Shown in pieces: positions 21,116-32,198 of a DNA stretch of 64,000 bases. Position numbers and translations under genes: made by a program. Source of the DNA: Symbiodinium natans (Eukaryota; Sar; Dinophyceae; Suessiales; Symbiodiniaceae); the NCBI GenBank assembly GCA_905221605.1, contig CAJNDS010002257.1:163779-227778 (forward strand), given 5' to 3'. Numbering within the stretch: position 1 is the stretch's first letter; every line of letters begins with the position of its first letter. Below the pieces are notes generated by a model that was not told the DNA's origin, made no database searches, and saw only the letters and a program-made list of their open reading frames with translations.

Positions 21116-23355
21116 CAATATGGAAATGATTCTTTCTTATTTCTTCACGTTGTCTCCTTTCCCTATATGACTCCCTTGCGATTTCCCTTTTGGTTGGAGT
21201 GAGAAGAGACAAAAGAAAAGTGAAAGGACAAGTGAGAAGAAGAAAGGATGCAGAGAAAGGAATAGAACAACTCAGAAGAGACACAGTCTCAGACAAGATA
21301 ATTTACTGACTTGTGATTGCGTGGCTGCCTTGGCAAGAGTTGTTGCTGGTTTCGCGAGCCGCGGCTTCTAGCCTCCTCTTGCTTGGGCGTGGCCAAGCGC
21401 CAGGGAGCAGAAATGCTGCGTTCTTCAAGTTTCAAATTCGTTTCTGTAGTTTCAGACTAGTTGCAAAACAGTTTCAAAATCCAGTTGCGAATTCGTTGTT
21501 AAGGGGAAACTGCGTTTTTCTACGCGCAATTGCAAAACATGCAGAAGTTCTGGTTTTCAACAAGCGCGGACAGAAATTGCAGCTCCTCCTTAACAGCGAT
21601 ATTTCAACTGGATTTTGAAACTAGTTTGAAACTGACTTGAGACTAATTTGAAACTATGGAAACGATTTTGAAACTCGAAACACTACCATATTCCGGACTT
21701 TCTGCCCCCCTCCTGGCCCCTCACATATGGCCCTCACGCACGGGAAGTTGACTTTGGTCAGGCGTGACTAGAGACCAGAGCTTCCGAAAGCTTGCCAATC
21801 TCCGGACAGTAGGAATAGAGGAATGTGTGGAAATGATTCTTTCCTAGTTCTTCATCTTCTTTCTCCTTTCCCTATGTATGAGAAAAGAAGACAGACAAGG
21901 AGAGAGAGCCCCCTGCAATTGGGAATTTCCCCAGAAGAGAGAAAGCGAAAGGGATGCCCCCACAACTTTCACGTTTTTCATAAGAATGTAAGCACCAAGA
22001 GAGAAGAGAAAGGAAAAGAGAATAGCGAGGAAAGAGGCAAGGAAACACAGGAGGCAGCCCCTCCGCTTGCTTCTTGAATGAAAAAGACATCGGAGAAATG
22101 GAAACATGAAATTGAGAGGGAAGTTGCGCTTTTCCTTGCTGAAGAACAAAGCAATTCCAAAGAACATGGAAAGCACAAGGAATGAACTGGGAAAGGTAGG
22201 GAAAGGGATTCTTCCCTTTTTTTGCTTTCCTTCAATCTGCGATGTAAAGGGAAAAGATGCAGCGGACAGGTCTGAAAATACAGGCAGGTGATCTTTTTTC
22301 CTTATTGTCATCATTGTCTCTTTTTCTCAGTGGGAAACGTCTCATTTTCTCAGCGGGAAACGTAAAGTGCAAAAAGATAAAAGAAAGAAAGTAGGGAAGA
22401 GTGGGAAGGTTCCTTTTTGTGGTGAGAAGGTAGTCGGAAAGCAACAGGAGACTCCTCTTTCATTCTGTTTACCCCTACCTCTTATAGTCTTTTCGGAAGG
22501 AAGAGGGAAGAACATACGCGGATAGGAAGGCAGCCTTTCTTTGATGGGGAAAGGAAAGGGATGCGCTGCCCCCTCAATTTTCATGTTGATGGGAATGTAA
22601 GCACCGGGAGAGAAGAAAGGAAGAGAGAATAGCGAGGAAAGAGGCAAGGAAACACAGGAGATTAGGAGTCAGGTTCCGGTGATTGATGTTCGTCTCTTGT
22701 CTTCTTTTTGAGAAGGTCGCTTTTGGTTGGAGGAAGAAGTCCGCCTTCCATTTTGAAGAATCTGCAGAGATAGGAATTGAAGAAATCACAAGAGACACGG
22801 ATAGAGGACATTATAGACTTGATTCTGTTTTATTTATTCATCTTCTATCTTCATTCCCTATATGAACACAGAACAAAGACAAGGAGAGAGAGCCTCCTGC
22901 AATTGGGAATTTCCCCAGAAGAGACAAAGTGAAAGGGATGTCCCCCGCACCTTTCACACTTTTGAGAAGAATGTAAGCAACAGAAGAGAAGAGAAAGGAA
23001 CTCATAATAGTGAGCAGGGAGGCGAGGAAAGACTGGAGGCAGACCTTCTTTCCGGTTGAGCAGGACGAAACAAGAGAATGTAAAGATGTAAGTCGGGAGG
23101 GAGGCTGGTAGCCGTTCCTTTCTTTTCCGAACCAAAGACAAAGAGGAAGGAAGGCAGGATAGGTTTCCGTGATTGATTTTCGTCACCTCTCTATGTTTTG
23201 AGAAGGTAAAGGGCGTTCTATCTCTCACCCCTCTCCCTTGTCTGCTTGGTTGGAGTGAGAAAATATAAAAAAAAAGCGAAAGGAAAAGTGAGAGGGAGAA
23301 AGAAGCCCTCCTTCCATTCTGAAAAATCTGCAGATTTAGAGACAGGAATAGGGGA
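21116..23355 (+). repeat. 2.25 kb satellite unit, copy 3
   Basis: Period about 2240 bp. It lacks the GAATCTCTAGA variant and carries the CGGAAGGAAG variant near 22493. Confidence 0.93.
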
Positions 23356-25416
23356 CAATATGGAAATGATTCTTTCTTATTTCTTCACGTTGTCTCCTTT
23401 CCCTATATGACTCCCTTGCGATTTCCCTTTTGGTTGGAGTGAGAAGAGACAAAAGAAAAGTGAAAGGACAAGTGAGAAGAAGAAAGGATGCAGAGAAAGG
23501 AATAGAACAACTCAGAAGAGACACAGTCTCAGACAAGATAATTTACTGACTTGTGATTGCGTGGCTGCCTTGGCAAGAGTTGTTGCTGGTTTCGCGAGCC
23601 GCGGCTTCTAGCCTCCTCTTGCTTGGGCGTGGCCAAGCGCCAGGGAGCAGAAATGCTGCGTTCTTCAAGTTTCAAATTCGTTTCTGTAGTTTCAGACTAG
23701 TTGCAAAACAGTTTCAAAATCCAGTTGCGAATTCGTTGTTAAGGGGAAACTGCGTTTTTCTACGCGCAATTGCAAAAAATGCAGGAATCTCTAGAGGTTC
23801 TGGTTTTCAACAAGCGCGGACAGAAATTGCAGCTCCTCCTTAACAGCGATATTTCAACTGGATTTTGAAACTAGTTTGAAACTGACTTGAGACTAATTTG
23901 AAACTATGGAAACGAATTTGAAACTCGAAACACTACCATATTCCGGACTTTCTGCCCCCCTCCTGGCCCCTCACATATGGCCCTCACGCACGGGAAGTTG
24001 ACTTTGGTCAGGCGTGACTAGAGACCAGAGCTTCCGAAAGCTTGCCAATCTCCGGACAGTAGGAATAGAGGAATGTGTGGAAATGATTCTTTCCTAGTTC
24101 TTCATCTTCTTTCTCCTTTCCCTATGTATGAGAAAAGAAGACAGACAAGGAGAGAGAGCCCCCTGCAATTGGGAATTTCCCCAGAAGAGAGAAAGCGAAA
24201 GGGATGCCCCCACAACTTTCACGTTTTTCATAAGAATGTAAGCACCAAGAGAGAAGAGAAAGGAAAAGAGAATAGCGAGGAAAGAGGCAAGGAAACACAG
24301 GAGGCAGCCCCTCCGCTTGCTTCTTGAATGAAAAAGACATCGGAGAAATGGAAACATGAAATTGAGAGGGAAGTTGCGCTTTTCCTTGCTGAAGAACAAA
24401 GCAATTCCAAAGAACATGGAAAGCACAAGGAATGTACTGGGAAAGGTAGGGAAAGGGATTCTTCCCTCTGACTTTTTTGCTTTCCTTCAATCTGCGATGT
24501 AAAGGGAAAAGATGCAGCGGACAGGTCTGAAAATACAGGCAGGTGATCTTTTTTCCTTATTGTCATCATTGTCTCATTTTCTCAGTGGGAAACGTCTCAT
24601 TTTCTCAGCGGGAAACGTAAAGTGCAAAAAGATAAAAGAAAGAAAGTAGGGAAGAGTGGGAAGGTTCCTTTTTGTGGTGAGAAGGTAGTCGGAAAGCAAC
24701 AGGAGACTCCTCTTTCATTCTGTTTACCCCTACCTCTTATAGTCTTTTCGGAAGGAAGAGGGAAGAACATACGCGGATAGGAAGGCAGCCTTTCTTTGAT
24801 GGGGAAAGGAAAGGGATGCGCTGCCCCCTCAATTTTCATGTTGATGGGAATGTAAGCACCGGGAGAGAAGAAAGGAAGAGAGAATAGCGAGGAAAGAGGC
24901 AAGGAAACACAGGAGATTAGGAGTCAGGTTCCGGTGATTGATGTTCGTCTCTTGTCTTCTTTTTGAGAAGGTCGCTTTTGGTTGGAGGAAGAAGTCCGCC
25001 TTCCATTTTGAAGAATCTGCAGAGATAGGAATTGAAGAAATCACAAGAGACACGGATAGAGGACATTATAGACTTGATTCTTTCTTATTTATTCATCTTC
25101 TATCTTCATTCCCTATATGAACACAGAACAAAGACAAGGAGAGAGAGCCTCCTGCAATTGGGAATTTCCCCAGAAGAGACAAAGTGAAAGGGATGTCCCC
25201 CGCACCTTTCACACTTTTGAGAAGAATGTAAGCAACAGAAGAGAAGTGAAAGGAACTCATAATAGTGAGCAGGGAGGCGAGGAAAGACTGGAGGCAGACC
25301 TTCTTTCCGGGTGAGCAGGACGAAACAAGAGAATGTAAAGATGTAAGTCGGGAGGGAGGCTGGTAGCCGTTCCTTTCTTTTCCGAACCAAAGACAAAGAG
25401 GAAGGAATGCAGGATA
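23356..25416 (+). repeat. 2.25 kb satellite unit, copy 4, truncated
   Basis: Identical landmarks up to GGAATGCAGGATAG, where homology stops abruptly and unique sequence (CGCGTAGGATCGCGTAGG) begins. About 190 bp of the unit are missing. Confidence 0.9.
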
Positions 25417-25640
25417 GCGCGTAGGATCGCGTAGGAGAGTACGGTGTGTTTTTGTCATTTTTTGGAGATGATACCGCGGTTTCTGGGTACTCTTTTCTCC
25501 TGCATCTGAAGGCATTCTCACGTACCGTTTTTTATTTGATTTTATACTACACGGGCCCCCAAAATTGGTCAATTTTTGCGATTTTTTACTATGTTGTAGG
25601 ATTCTTTGAGCAAATTTTCAGTTTTTACTGATTCTAAGCT
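25417..25640. other. Unique AT-rich junction
   Basis: Unique sequence between satellite and microsatellite. An open frame at 25446-25631 has no recognisable domain. Confidence 0.4.
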
Positions 25641-26220
25641 AAAAAAGTACATTTAAAATTATTAAAATTTTTAAAATTATTAAAATTATTAAAATTATTA
25701 AAATTATCTGCCCTGAGAGGCTCCCGGAAAATTAAAATTATTAAAATTATTAAAATTATTAAAATTATTAAAATTATTAAAATAATTAAAATTATTAAAA
25801 TTATTAATTTCTGCCCTGAGAGGCTCCCGGAAAATTAAAATTATTAAAATTATTAAAATTATTAAAATTATTAAAATTATTAAAATTATTAAAATTATTA
25901 AAATTATTAAAATTATTAAAATTATTCTTTTCTGCCCTGAGAGGCTCCCTGAAAATTAAAATTAGAAAAAATATTAAAATTATGAAAATTATGAATTTCT
26001 GCCCTGACAGGCTCCCGGAAAATTAAAATTATTAAAATTATTAAAATTATTAAAATTATTAANNNNNNNNNNNNNNNNNNNNNNNNNNNNNNNNNNNNNN
26101 NNNNNNNNNNNNNNNNNNNNNNNNNNNNNNNNNNNNNNNNNNNNNNNNNNNNNNNNNNNNNNAAAATTATTAAAAATTTTAAAATTATTAAAACTATTAA
26201 AATTATTAAAATTATTAATT
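25641..26220. repeat. (AAAATTATT)n array with recurring GC-rich spacer
   Basis: A 9-bp AT-only repeat is interrupted by the nearly invariant CTGCCCTGAGAGGCTCCC at about 25709, 25811, 25933 and 26000 (the last has GACAGG), with a partial TCTGCC at 26221. The spacing is about 103, 121 and 66 bp. The array continues through an assembly gap. Confidence 0.9.
26063..26162. other. Assembly gap of 100 N
   Basis: Exactly 100 N inside the AT array, the usual placeholder for a gap of unknown size. The true array is probably longer. Confidence 0.99.
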
Positions 26221-26251
26221 TCTGCCAACGTCCTTTTGAAATCCGACCGTA

Positions 26252-26380
26252 GGGTCTATTTAGAAGCCGTGCTCTTCTAGGTTTATTACATTTAGGTATA
26301 TGGACCTGTATTATAAATCACAAGCCCCAGCTTCTAAATAGACCCGGTTTTGCTCACACACGGGGGGGGGGGGGGGGGGG
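26252..26380. mobile_element. MITE-like element, GGGTCTATTTAGAAGC termini, with outer GAGCAAAA and poly-G
   Basis: Perfect 16-bp inverted repeats lie at 26252-26267 and 26330-26345. Beyond the right repeat come TTTTGCTCACACAC and 19 G (26362-26380), mirrored in the partial copy at 14769-14816. The element may therefore include the poly-G tract. Confidence 0.65.
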
Positions 26381-26383
26381 TTA

Positions 26384-27355
26384 TGAAACCCTAGACCCTA
26401 AACCCTAAACCCTAAACCCGAAACCCTAAACCCTAAACCCTAAAACCCTCAAAACCTAATCCGTAGGATTTGCTTTATGGCTTCGCTGCAGGCTTTTGGT
26501 CTGTTCTCTTCTTGACGTCTCGGGCGGTCTGTGTTTACGTTGCGAAGCTTTGCATTCCTAAACAAAGTAACTTGCCAGTTCTTCGGACATGCTTGCCTTC
26601 TTGAAAACTAAGACTCTAGGGGTAGGGGTGGCAACTCAAGGGCTTAGGATTTGGGAACTTGAGGGCCTTGTGGGACTCTAGCAGATTTGTGTCCTTTGGG
26701 GGTCCGGCAGCCTTCGGAGTTAGGGTTTAGGGATGAGGGTGTGAAAGTCCACTGCGTCTAAAGCGCTAGACCCTAACCCCTAAACCCTAAACCCTGAAGT
26801 AAACCCGAAACCCTAAACCCTAAACTCTCCTTGACTGACGTGTTTGAAGGGTTGGCGCCTTGCTGGGCTCGTGACTTAATGTGTTTGGGCTACGGTGGTA
26901 GGGGTGTAAGGGACGATCCCAGCCGCCTAAGCCCTGAAACCCTGAACCTTTAACCCTACCCCCTCCACCCTCAAAACCTAAAGGCTAAACCCTCAAAGCC
27001 TAAACCCTGAACCCTAAACCCTCAAAGCCTAAACCCTAAACCCTCAAAGCCTAAACCCTAAACCCTCAAAGCCTAAACCCTAAACCCCCAAGACGTAAAG
27101 CCCTCAAAGCCCCCAAGTCCAAGAACGCTAAAAGCCATGATGCACTAAGATTCTGAGACCCGCAATCGCCAAAAGCTCAGGAATCCCTGAAGCCTTGAGA
27201 CCCTGAAACCCGAAAGCCCCAGATGACCGAAACCGCAGCAGCCCTAAACCCTATACCCTCAACCCAAAACCCTTCAAGCCCTCAACCCTCAACCCTCAAC
27301 CCCTAAACCCTAAACCCTAAACCCTAAAGCCTAAAACCCTAAAACCCTAAACCCC
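26384..27355 (-). repeat. CCCTAAA-like blocks, including a 22-bp higher-order unit
   Basis: CCCTAAA units at 26384-26460, 26770-26825 and 27300-27350. At about 26990-27080 the unit CCCTCAAAGCCTAAACCCTA (plus AA) is repeated about four times. The interval 26461-26760 shows no gene. Confidence 0.85.
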
Positions 27356-27566
27356 ATGTTTTTTGGCAGGCCTTTGGCAAGTTGGGGCCTGGCCGGCACC
27401 GTGGGAAAGTGCGTTGTCCTTGGCACACCAGCGGCATTTCGTTTGTTCAGCCCCAAAGGACCCCTGCACCCTAAACCCTAAACCCTAAACCACATGGGTG
27501 CCACCCTGCAAGGAGCGAGCTTCGGGAGAACTCTGAGCGCTCCTGGGCTCTGAGGGCTTAGGGTTT

Positions 27567-27869
27567 ACCTAAACCCTAAACCCTAAACCCTAAACCCTAA
27601 ACCCTAAACCCTAAACCCTAAACCCGTTTAGGGTTTAGGGTTTAGGGTTTAGGGTTTAGGGTTTAGGGTTTAGGGTTTAGGGTTTAGGGTTTAGGGTTTA
27701 GGGTTTAGGGTTTAGGGTTTAGGTGTTAGGGTTTAGGGTTTAGGGTTTAGGGTTTAGGGTTTAGGGTTTAGGGTTTAGGGTTTAGGGTTTAGGGTTTAGG
27801 GTGTAGGGTTTAGGGTTTAGGGTTTAGGGTTTAGGGTTTAGGGTTTAGGGTTTAGGGTTTAGGGTTTAG
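27567..27869. repeat. Divergent telomere-like array: (CCCTAAA)n then (TTTAGGG)n
   Basis: About eight CCCTAAA units end at 27624 (CCCG) and about 34 TTTAGGG units follow immediately. The order is opposite to that of an end-to-end fusion. Confidence 0.95.
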
Positions 27870-28400
27870 GGGTCGTTTCGGTGGGCGTGAGTTGAGCCGC
27901 TTTGCCACTCCGGGTGCCAACGTGGAAGCTCGACCTTTGTTGCGATGCTTTCGGAGAAGGGCGCATAAAGGTTAGGGTTCGCACCTAGATAAGCAAAACC
28001 CTAAACCCTGAACCCAAAACCCTAAACCCTAAACCCCCCCCCCTCCATAAATCCCAGTCCGAGAGTCAGTCGGAAGTCGGATGGCTCGGAGACCTGCTGC
28101 GACGTTGGACACTGGTGTGGGCTTCAGGCAGCGTTGCGCAACTCCTAGGTTGAAGGTTAGACATTGGAGTCTTCCAGTTTCGGGGTTTAGGGACATTTTG
28201 TGGGTTGAGGAACGAGTGAACACCCAAAACCCCAAACCCCGAACTCCAAACCCTAAACCCAAAACCCCGACCGCTAGGCCCTGGACCTGAAATCCGAAAC
28301 CCTACGCCCTGGCCCTCGATACCCCCCAGACCGCTTGCGAGATCCCAAACTTCCCCCACGCCCGAAGCGCGGAACCCTGGAGTCCTCGCCCAAACGCAGG
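27870..28400. other. Unique island with overlapping open frames
   Basis: Frames of 70-100 codons on both strands around 28030-28360. No domain recognised. Confidence 0.3.
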
Positions 28401-28775
28401 CTTAAGGGTTTGGGTTTAGGGTTTGGGGTTTGGGGCTTAGGGTTTAGGGTTTAGGGTTTATGGTTTCGGGTTTCGGGTTTCGGGTTTCGGGTTTCGGGTT
28501 TAGGGTTTAGGGTCTAGGGTTTAGGGTTTAGGGTTTAGGCTTTGGGGCTACAGGGTTGAGACTGAAGCGCCTGAATTTCCAGGCTGTGAACCCCCGAGAT
28601 GCCACTTTGGCTCGGCCGGGTGAGGTCGAAGACCTCATTAAGGGGCCTTTGGGGCTCAGGATTCAGGTGTTCAGGGGGTAGGGGGTTTAGGGTTTAGGGT
28701 TTATAGGGTTTGGGGTATAGGGTTTAGGGCTTAGGGCTTAGGGCTTAGGGCTTAGGGCTTAGGGTTTAGGGTTAG
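28400..28775 (+). repeat. TTTAGGG, TTTCGGG and TTAGGGC variant blocks
   Basis: TTTCGGG forms a run at about 28464-28500 and TTAGGGC at about 28726-28765, each embedded in TTTAGGG units. No gene is recognised in 28776-29690, where two short minus-strand frames lack domains. Confidence 0.9.
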
Positions 28776-29689
28776 GTTTTCGCCAGGTTGGGGCTTGGGA
28801 TTCAGGGGTTTCGGGGTCTTAGGCCTCACGTGGCGAAGGTTTCTGGCTTTGGGTGTTGAGAGGTTTTCGGCACGCTTTTGACGTGGCTTTGGGGTGATTA
28901 GGGTGTGCTGATGGCTGTTTAGGGTGTTTTGAGGGTTTATGTACGGAAGTTGAAAGCGTGTACGGCTTTGGTCTTTTAACGAAGGGCCTGTTATGCTTTC
29001 AGGGTGTCTGGGGTTTTTGAGGGTGTCTAGGGCTTTAGGATTTTACATGATTTTACCTTTGACAGACGTTCAGGGTCTTGACGGTGTTTAGGGGTGCTGG
29101 GCTAAGGTCTCAGGGTTGAGGGTTCTGTAGGAATATGCATTGAACTACATAGGTCCTGACTATGAATGAAGGTTTGTTCCAGAATTCATGGGTAGGTGCC
29201 GGGGAGCCTTATTGCTTAAGGGCTTTTGAGGAACTATGGGTCTTAAGGGTATCGAGCTTCTAGGGCCTAACAAAGGTTAGACATCAACCCTTCAGCATCC
29301 CCCAGCACCCCTGAAGCCCTCTCCACAGCACCCCAAAACCCTGCAAATCTAGGCCCTGCACTCCACCAGCAGTCAAGGAGAACGGTCCCAAACTGAGCAC
29401 GTCTGAACGGACCCGGACAAATCCCTAAGCCCGTAAACGCGAAAACTTGGAACAAACAACAACGCCTGAAAGCCTAAACCCGAAACCGCAAGATCCGCAA
29501 ATCCCCAAAACCCCTAAATCCTAAACCCCGAAGCCCTACATCCACAAAATCCTTAGATCCCCAAATCCCATAAACCCATAAAGCCCGAAGCTCTAAATCC
29601 CCAAAATCTGGTGGAGTTGAGGTCTCGTTCTGAGGGCAAAGGCCTGACGCCCCCATCCCTAAAGCCTCCTGAGCCCCAAATTGTTTGGG

Positions 29690-29835
29690 GTTTAGAGGGT
29701 AAAGGGTTAAGGGTTTAGGCTTAGAGGGTTTAGGGTTTAGGGTTTAGGGTTTAGGGTTTAGGGTTTAGGGTTTAGGGTTTAGGGTTTAGGGTTTAGGGTT
29801 TAGGATTTAGGGTTTAGGGTTTAGGGTTTAGGGCT
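29690..29835 (+). repeat. (TTTAGGG)n array
   Basis: About 17 units, mostly perfect. Confidence 0.95.
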
Positions 29836-29974
29836 AGGAGGGCATAGGGTTCAGGGCTTGGGTTTTTGGGCTGCTCCCAAACCCCGAGCCCAGGCGCATC
29901 CCGCAAGGCGAAGCTGTGCTGCCGCAGCACCGACCTCGGGGATGCCGATGTGGCACCGCCACTTCAACCGGAAG

Positions 29975-30165
29975 CCCTAAACCCTAAACCCTAAACCCTG
30001 AACCCTGAACCCTAAACCCTAAACCCTAAACCCTAAACCCTAAACCCTAAACCCTAAACCCTAAACCCTAAACCCTAAACCCTAAACCCTAAACCCTAAA
30101 CCCTAAACCCTGAACCCTGAACCCTAAACCCTAAACCCTAAACCCTAAACCCTAAACCCTACATA
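29975..30165 (-). repeat. (CCCTAAA)n array with paired CCCTGAA variants
   Basis: About 26 units. A CCCTGAACCCTGAA doublet occurs near both ends, suggesting an internal duplication of the tract. Confidence 0.95.
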
Positions 30166-30409
30166 CGCACCAGAAAGCGACCCTAGAGTCAATCCAAGGG
30201 CTCCTTGTACCATGGCTTACGGTTCAGGCTCAGGGTAAGAGCTCAGTATGGGATGGCATTGTAGTCGCAGGTCAGCTTCTCGGGATAGAAGACACAGACT
30301 ACCCTTGCTGCTGGTTCTTGGATTCCTGAAGCAGGTTTGACAGTTTGGGGTATATGGGTTCAGGGAAGTTGCACACGACTCCAAAAACCCTGAGCCTAGA
30401 ACCCATCAC

Positions 30410-31160
30410 CCCTGAACTAAGCCCTAGGCTCAAAACCCTAGACCCTAAGACCCTAAAACCCTCAAACCCTAAAGCCCTAAACCCTACCAGCCCTAAACCC
30501 GAAAACCCTAAACCATACGCCCTAAAGCCTTAAACCATAAGCCCTAAACCATAAGCCCTAAACCTCTAAACCCTTAAACCCTAAAACCCTTAAACCCTAA
30601 GCCGCAAACCCTTCATCCGCTGAGTCTTCATCCATGGGGCGGACGCCCCGAGTCGGCAGTACCGGCGGCTCCGTACGGGAGCTGCTCCTGAGGTGAGGGC
30701 TTGGGGTTTGGGGTTTGAGGTTTGGGGGTTTAGGGTTTAGGGGTTAGGGGTTAGGGGTCAGGGGGTTAGGGTTTCGGGTGTAGGGGAGGGTTCAGGAGGC
30801 TTGAGGGTTTGGGGCTTAGGGCTTTTAGGGTCTAGGGCTTCGGGTGGGTATAAGTAGGATTATGAGTTTGAGGTTTGAGGGTGTCGGTTTCAGAGGCTTC
30901 AGTGTTTGGGGCCTAGAGAGTGGGGGCTTGGTTTGGGACTCAATTTCCGGAAGGGCAAACCCTAAACCCTAAGGGATTAAGGGTTCAATGGGGGGGGGGG
31001 GGTCGTTCTTGCGTGCGAGGGCAAGCCGGGCTGGCCAGGCACCACCCTGCAACATGAAGAAGCGTCCCTAAACCCCAAGCCTCCAAGCGGTTTTAATAGG
31101 TTTAGGGTTTAGGGTTTAGGGTTTCGGGTTTAGGGGCCCTAAACCCTAGACCCAAAACCC
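30410..31160. repeat. Degenerate telomere-like blocks ending in a G-to-C junction
   Basis: C-rich units at 30410-30610, G-rich at 30700-30850, a short C-to-G turn near 30960-30985, then TTTAGGG units at 31100-31136 meeting CCCTAAACCC from 31137. Confidence 0.85.
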
Positions 31161-31324
31161 AGGGCGTTTTTGTTCTGCATAGGATACTCAGCAGGCACCC
31201 CTGACCGACCCCCGGAAATGAGGCCGTAGGTCTTACCCCTCATGCCCTCCCTGATCCCTCCCTCATTTTCTGGGGATTTTGTTGCGGGTGTGTGCCCGGG
31301 CGGGGTGGGGGGGGTAGGGGTAGG

Positions 31325-31475
31325 GCTTAGGGTTAGTTAGGTTTAGGGTTTAGGGTATAGGGTATATAGGGTATAGGGTAGGGTATAGGGTTGAGGGTTG
31401 AGGGTTTAGGATTTAGTGTTTAGGGTTTAGGGCGCAGGGTCAGGGTTTAGGGTTTAGGGTTTAGGGTTTAGGGAT
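31325..31475 (+). repeat. TTTAGGG/TATAGGG variant block
   Basis: TATAGGG variants cluster at about 31352-31392 within TTTAGGG units. Confidence 0.85.
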
Positions 31476-32083
31476 CCGATGACTTCCCAAGCAACGATCT
31501 CCTAAGCTTTGGGGCTTCGCGGTACGGGCTTGACAGAAAAGCTCATCCCTTGTTCAAAGTGGTCTTGTTGAGGCCCTCTTTCGTTGAATTAGATTGCTCT
31601 GAAACCTAAATCCTAAACCCTAAACCCTAAATCCTAAACCCTAGATCCAAACCCTAAACCCCAACTACGTCCAGCTCAAGCAAGGTCGAACCACCAAGGT
31701 GCCAAGGTGAGTCTTGCGGCTGTGGGGCTTTGGGTAGCTTCAGGCCAGCTTCTGGGGAGCTTAGGTCTAGGCACCAAAGGGTTTAGGGTTTAGGGTTTCT
31801 ATAGGGTTTAGGGTCTGGGGTTTAGGTTTTACAGGGTCGATCTTTCCGCTGCTGCGAGATTGTATCGTTTATTTAGTGGTCTATTTGAGGGGGGGGGGGA
31901 GCTCTCCGAAATACTCCTCCTTCTAGGGTCCAGGACAGAGAAACATGCACTTTCCCAAGCTGCCCTGAACCCTGAGCATGTGGGCGGGGGGGGGGGGGGG
32001 GGGCAGGGAGGGGTCAGAGCTTGGCGTTTAGGCTGTGGGGCTTCGGTTTAGGGTTAAGGGTGGGTTTCGGGCTTATAGTCCTA
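31476..32083. other. Unique islands with short telomere-like blocks and poly-G
   Basis: Short CCCTAAA units at 31610-31660 and TTTAGGG units near 31780-31830. Eighteen G at 31986-32003. No gene recognised. Confidence 0.4.
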
Positions 32084-32198
32084 AACCCTAAACCCTAAAC
32101 CCTAAACCCTAAACCCTAAACCCTAAACCCTAAACTCTAAACCCTAAACCCTAAACCCTAAACCCTAAACCCTAAACCCTAAACCCTAAACCCTAAGC
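32084..32198 (-). repeat. (CCCTAAA)n array
   Basis: About 16 units with one CTCTAAA variant. Confidence 0.96.

Noticed and set aside
15759-25400. Numerous Phe/Ser/Leu-rich minus frames (up to 273 codons) and Lys/Glu/Arg-rich plus frames repeated every 2.25 kb
   Set aside because: They arise from polypurine/polypyrimidine strand skew in the satellite, shift frame between copies, and overlap on both strands.
25709-26020. CRISPR-like alternation of a conserved word and spacers
   Set aside because: The intervening sequence is itself a simple AT repeat, spacing is irregular, and the genome is eukaryotic.
28586-28612. Resemblance of GCCACTTTGGCTC to the dinoflagellate spliced-leader core GCCATTTTGGCTC
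   Set aside because: Only about 13 bases match with one difference, the rest of the leader does not match, and no gene or leader donor context is visible. Probably chance.
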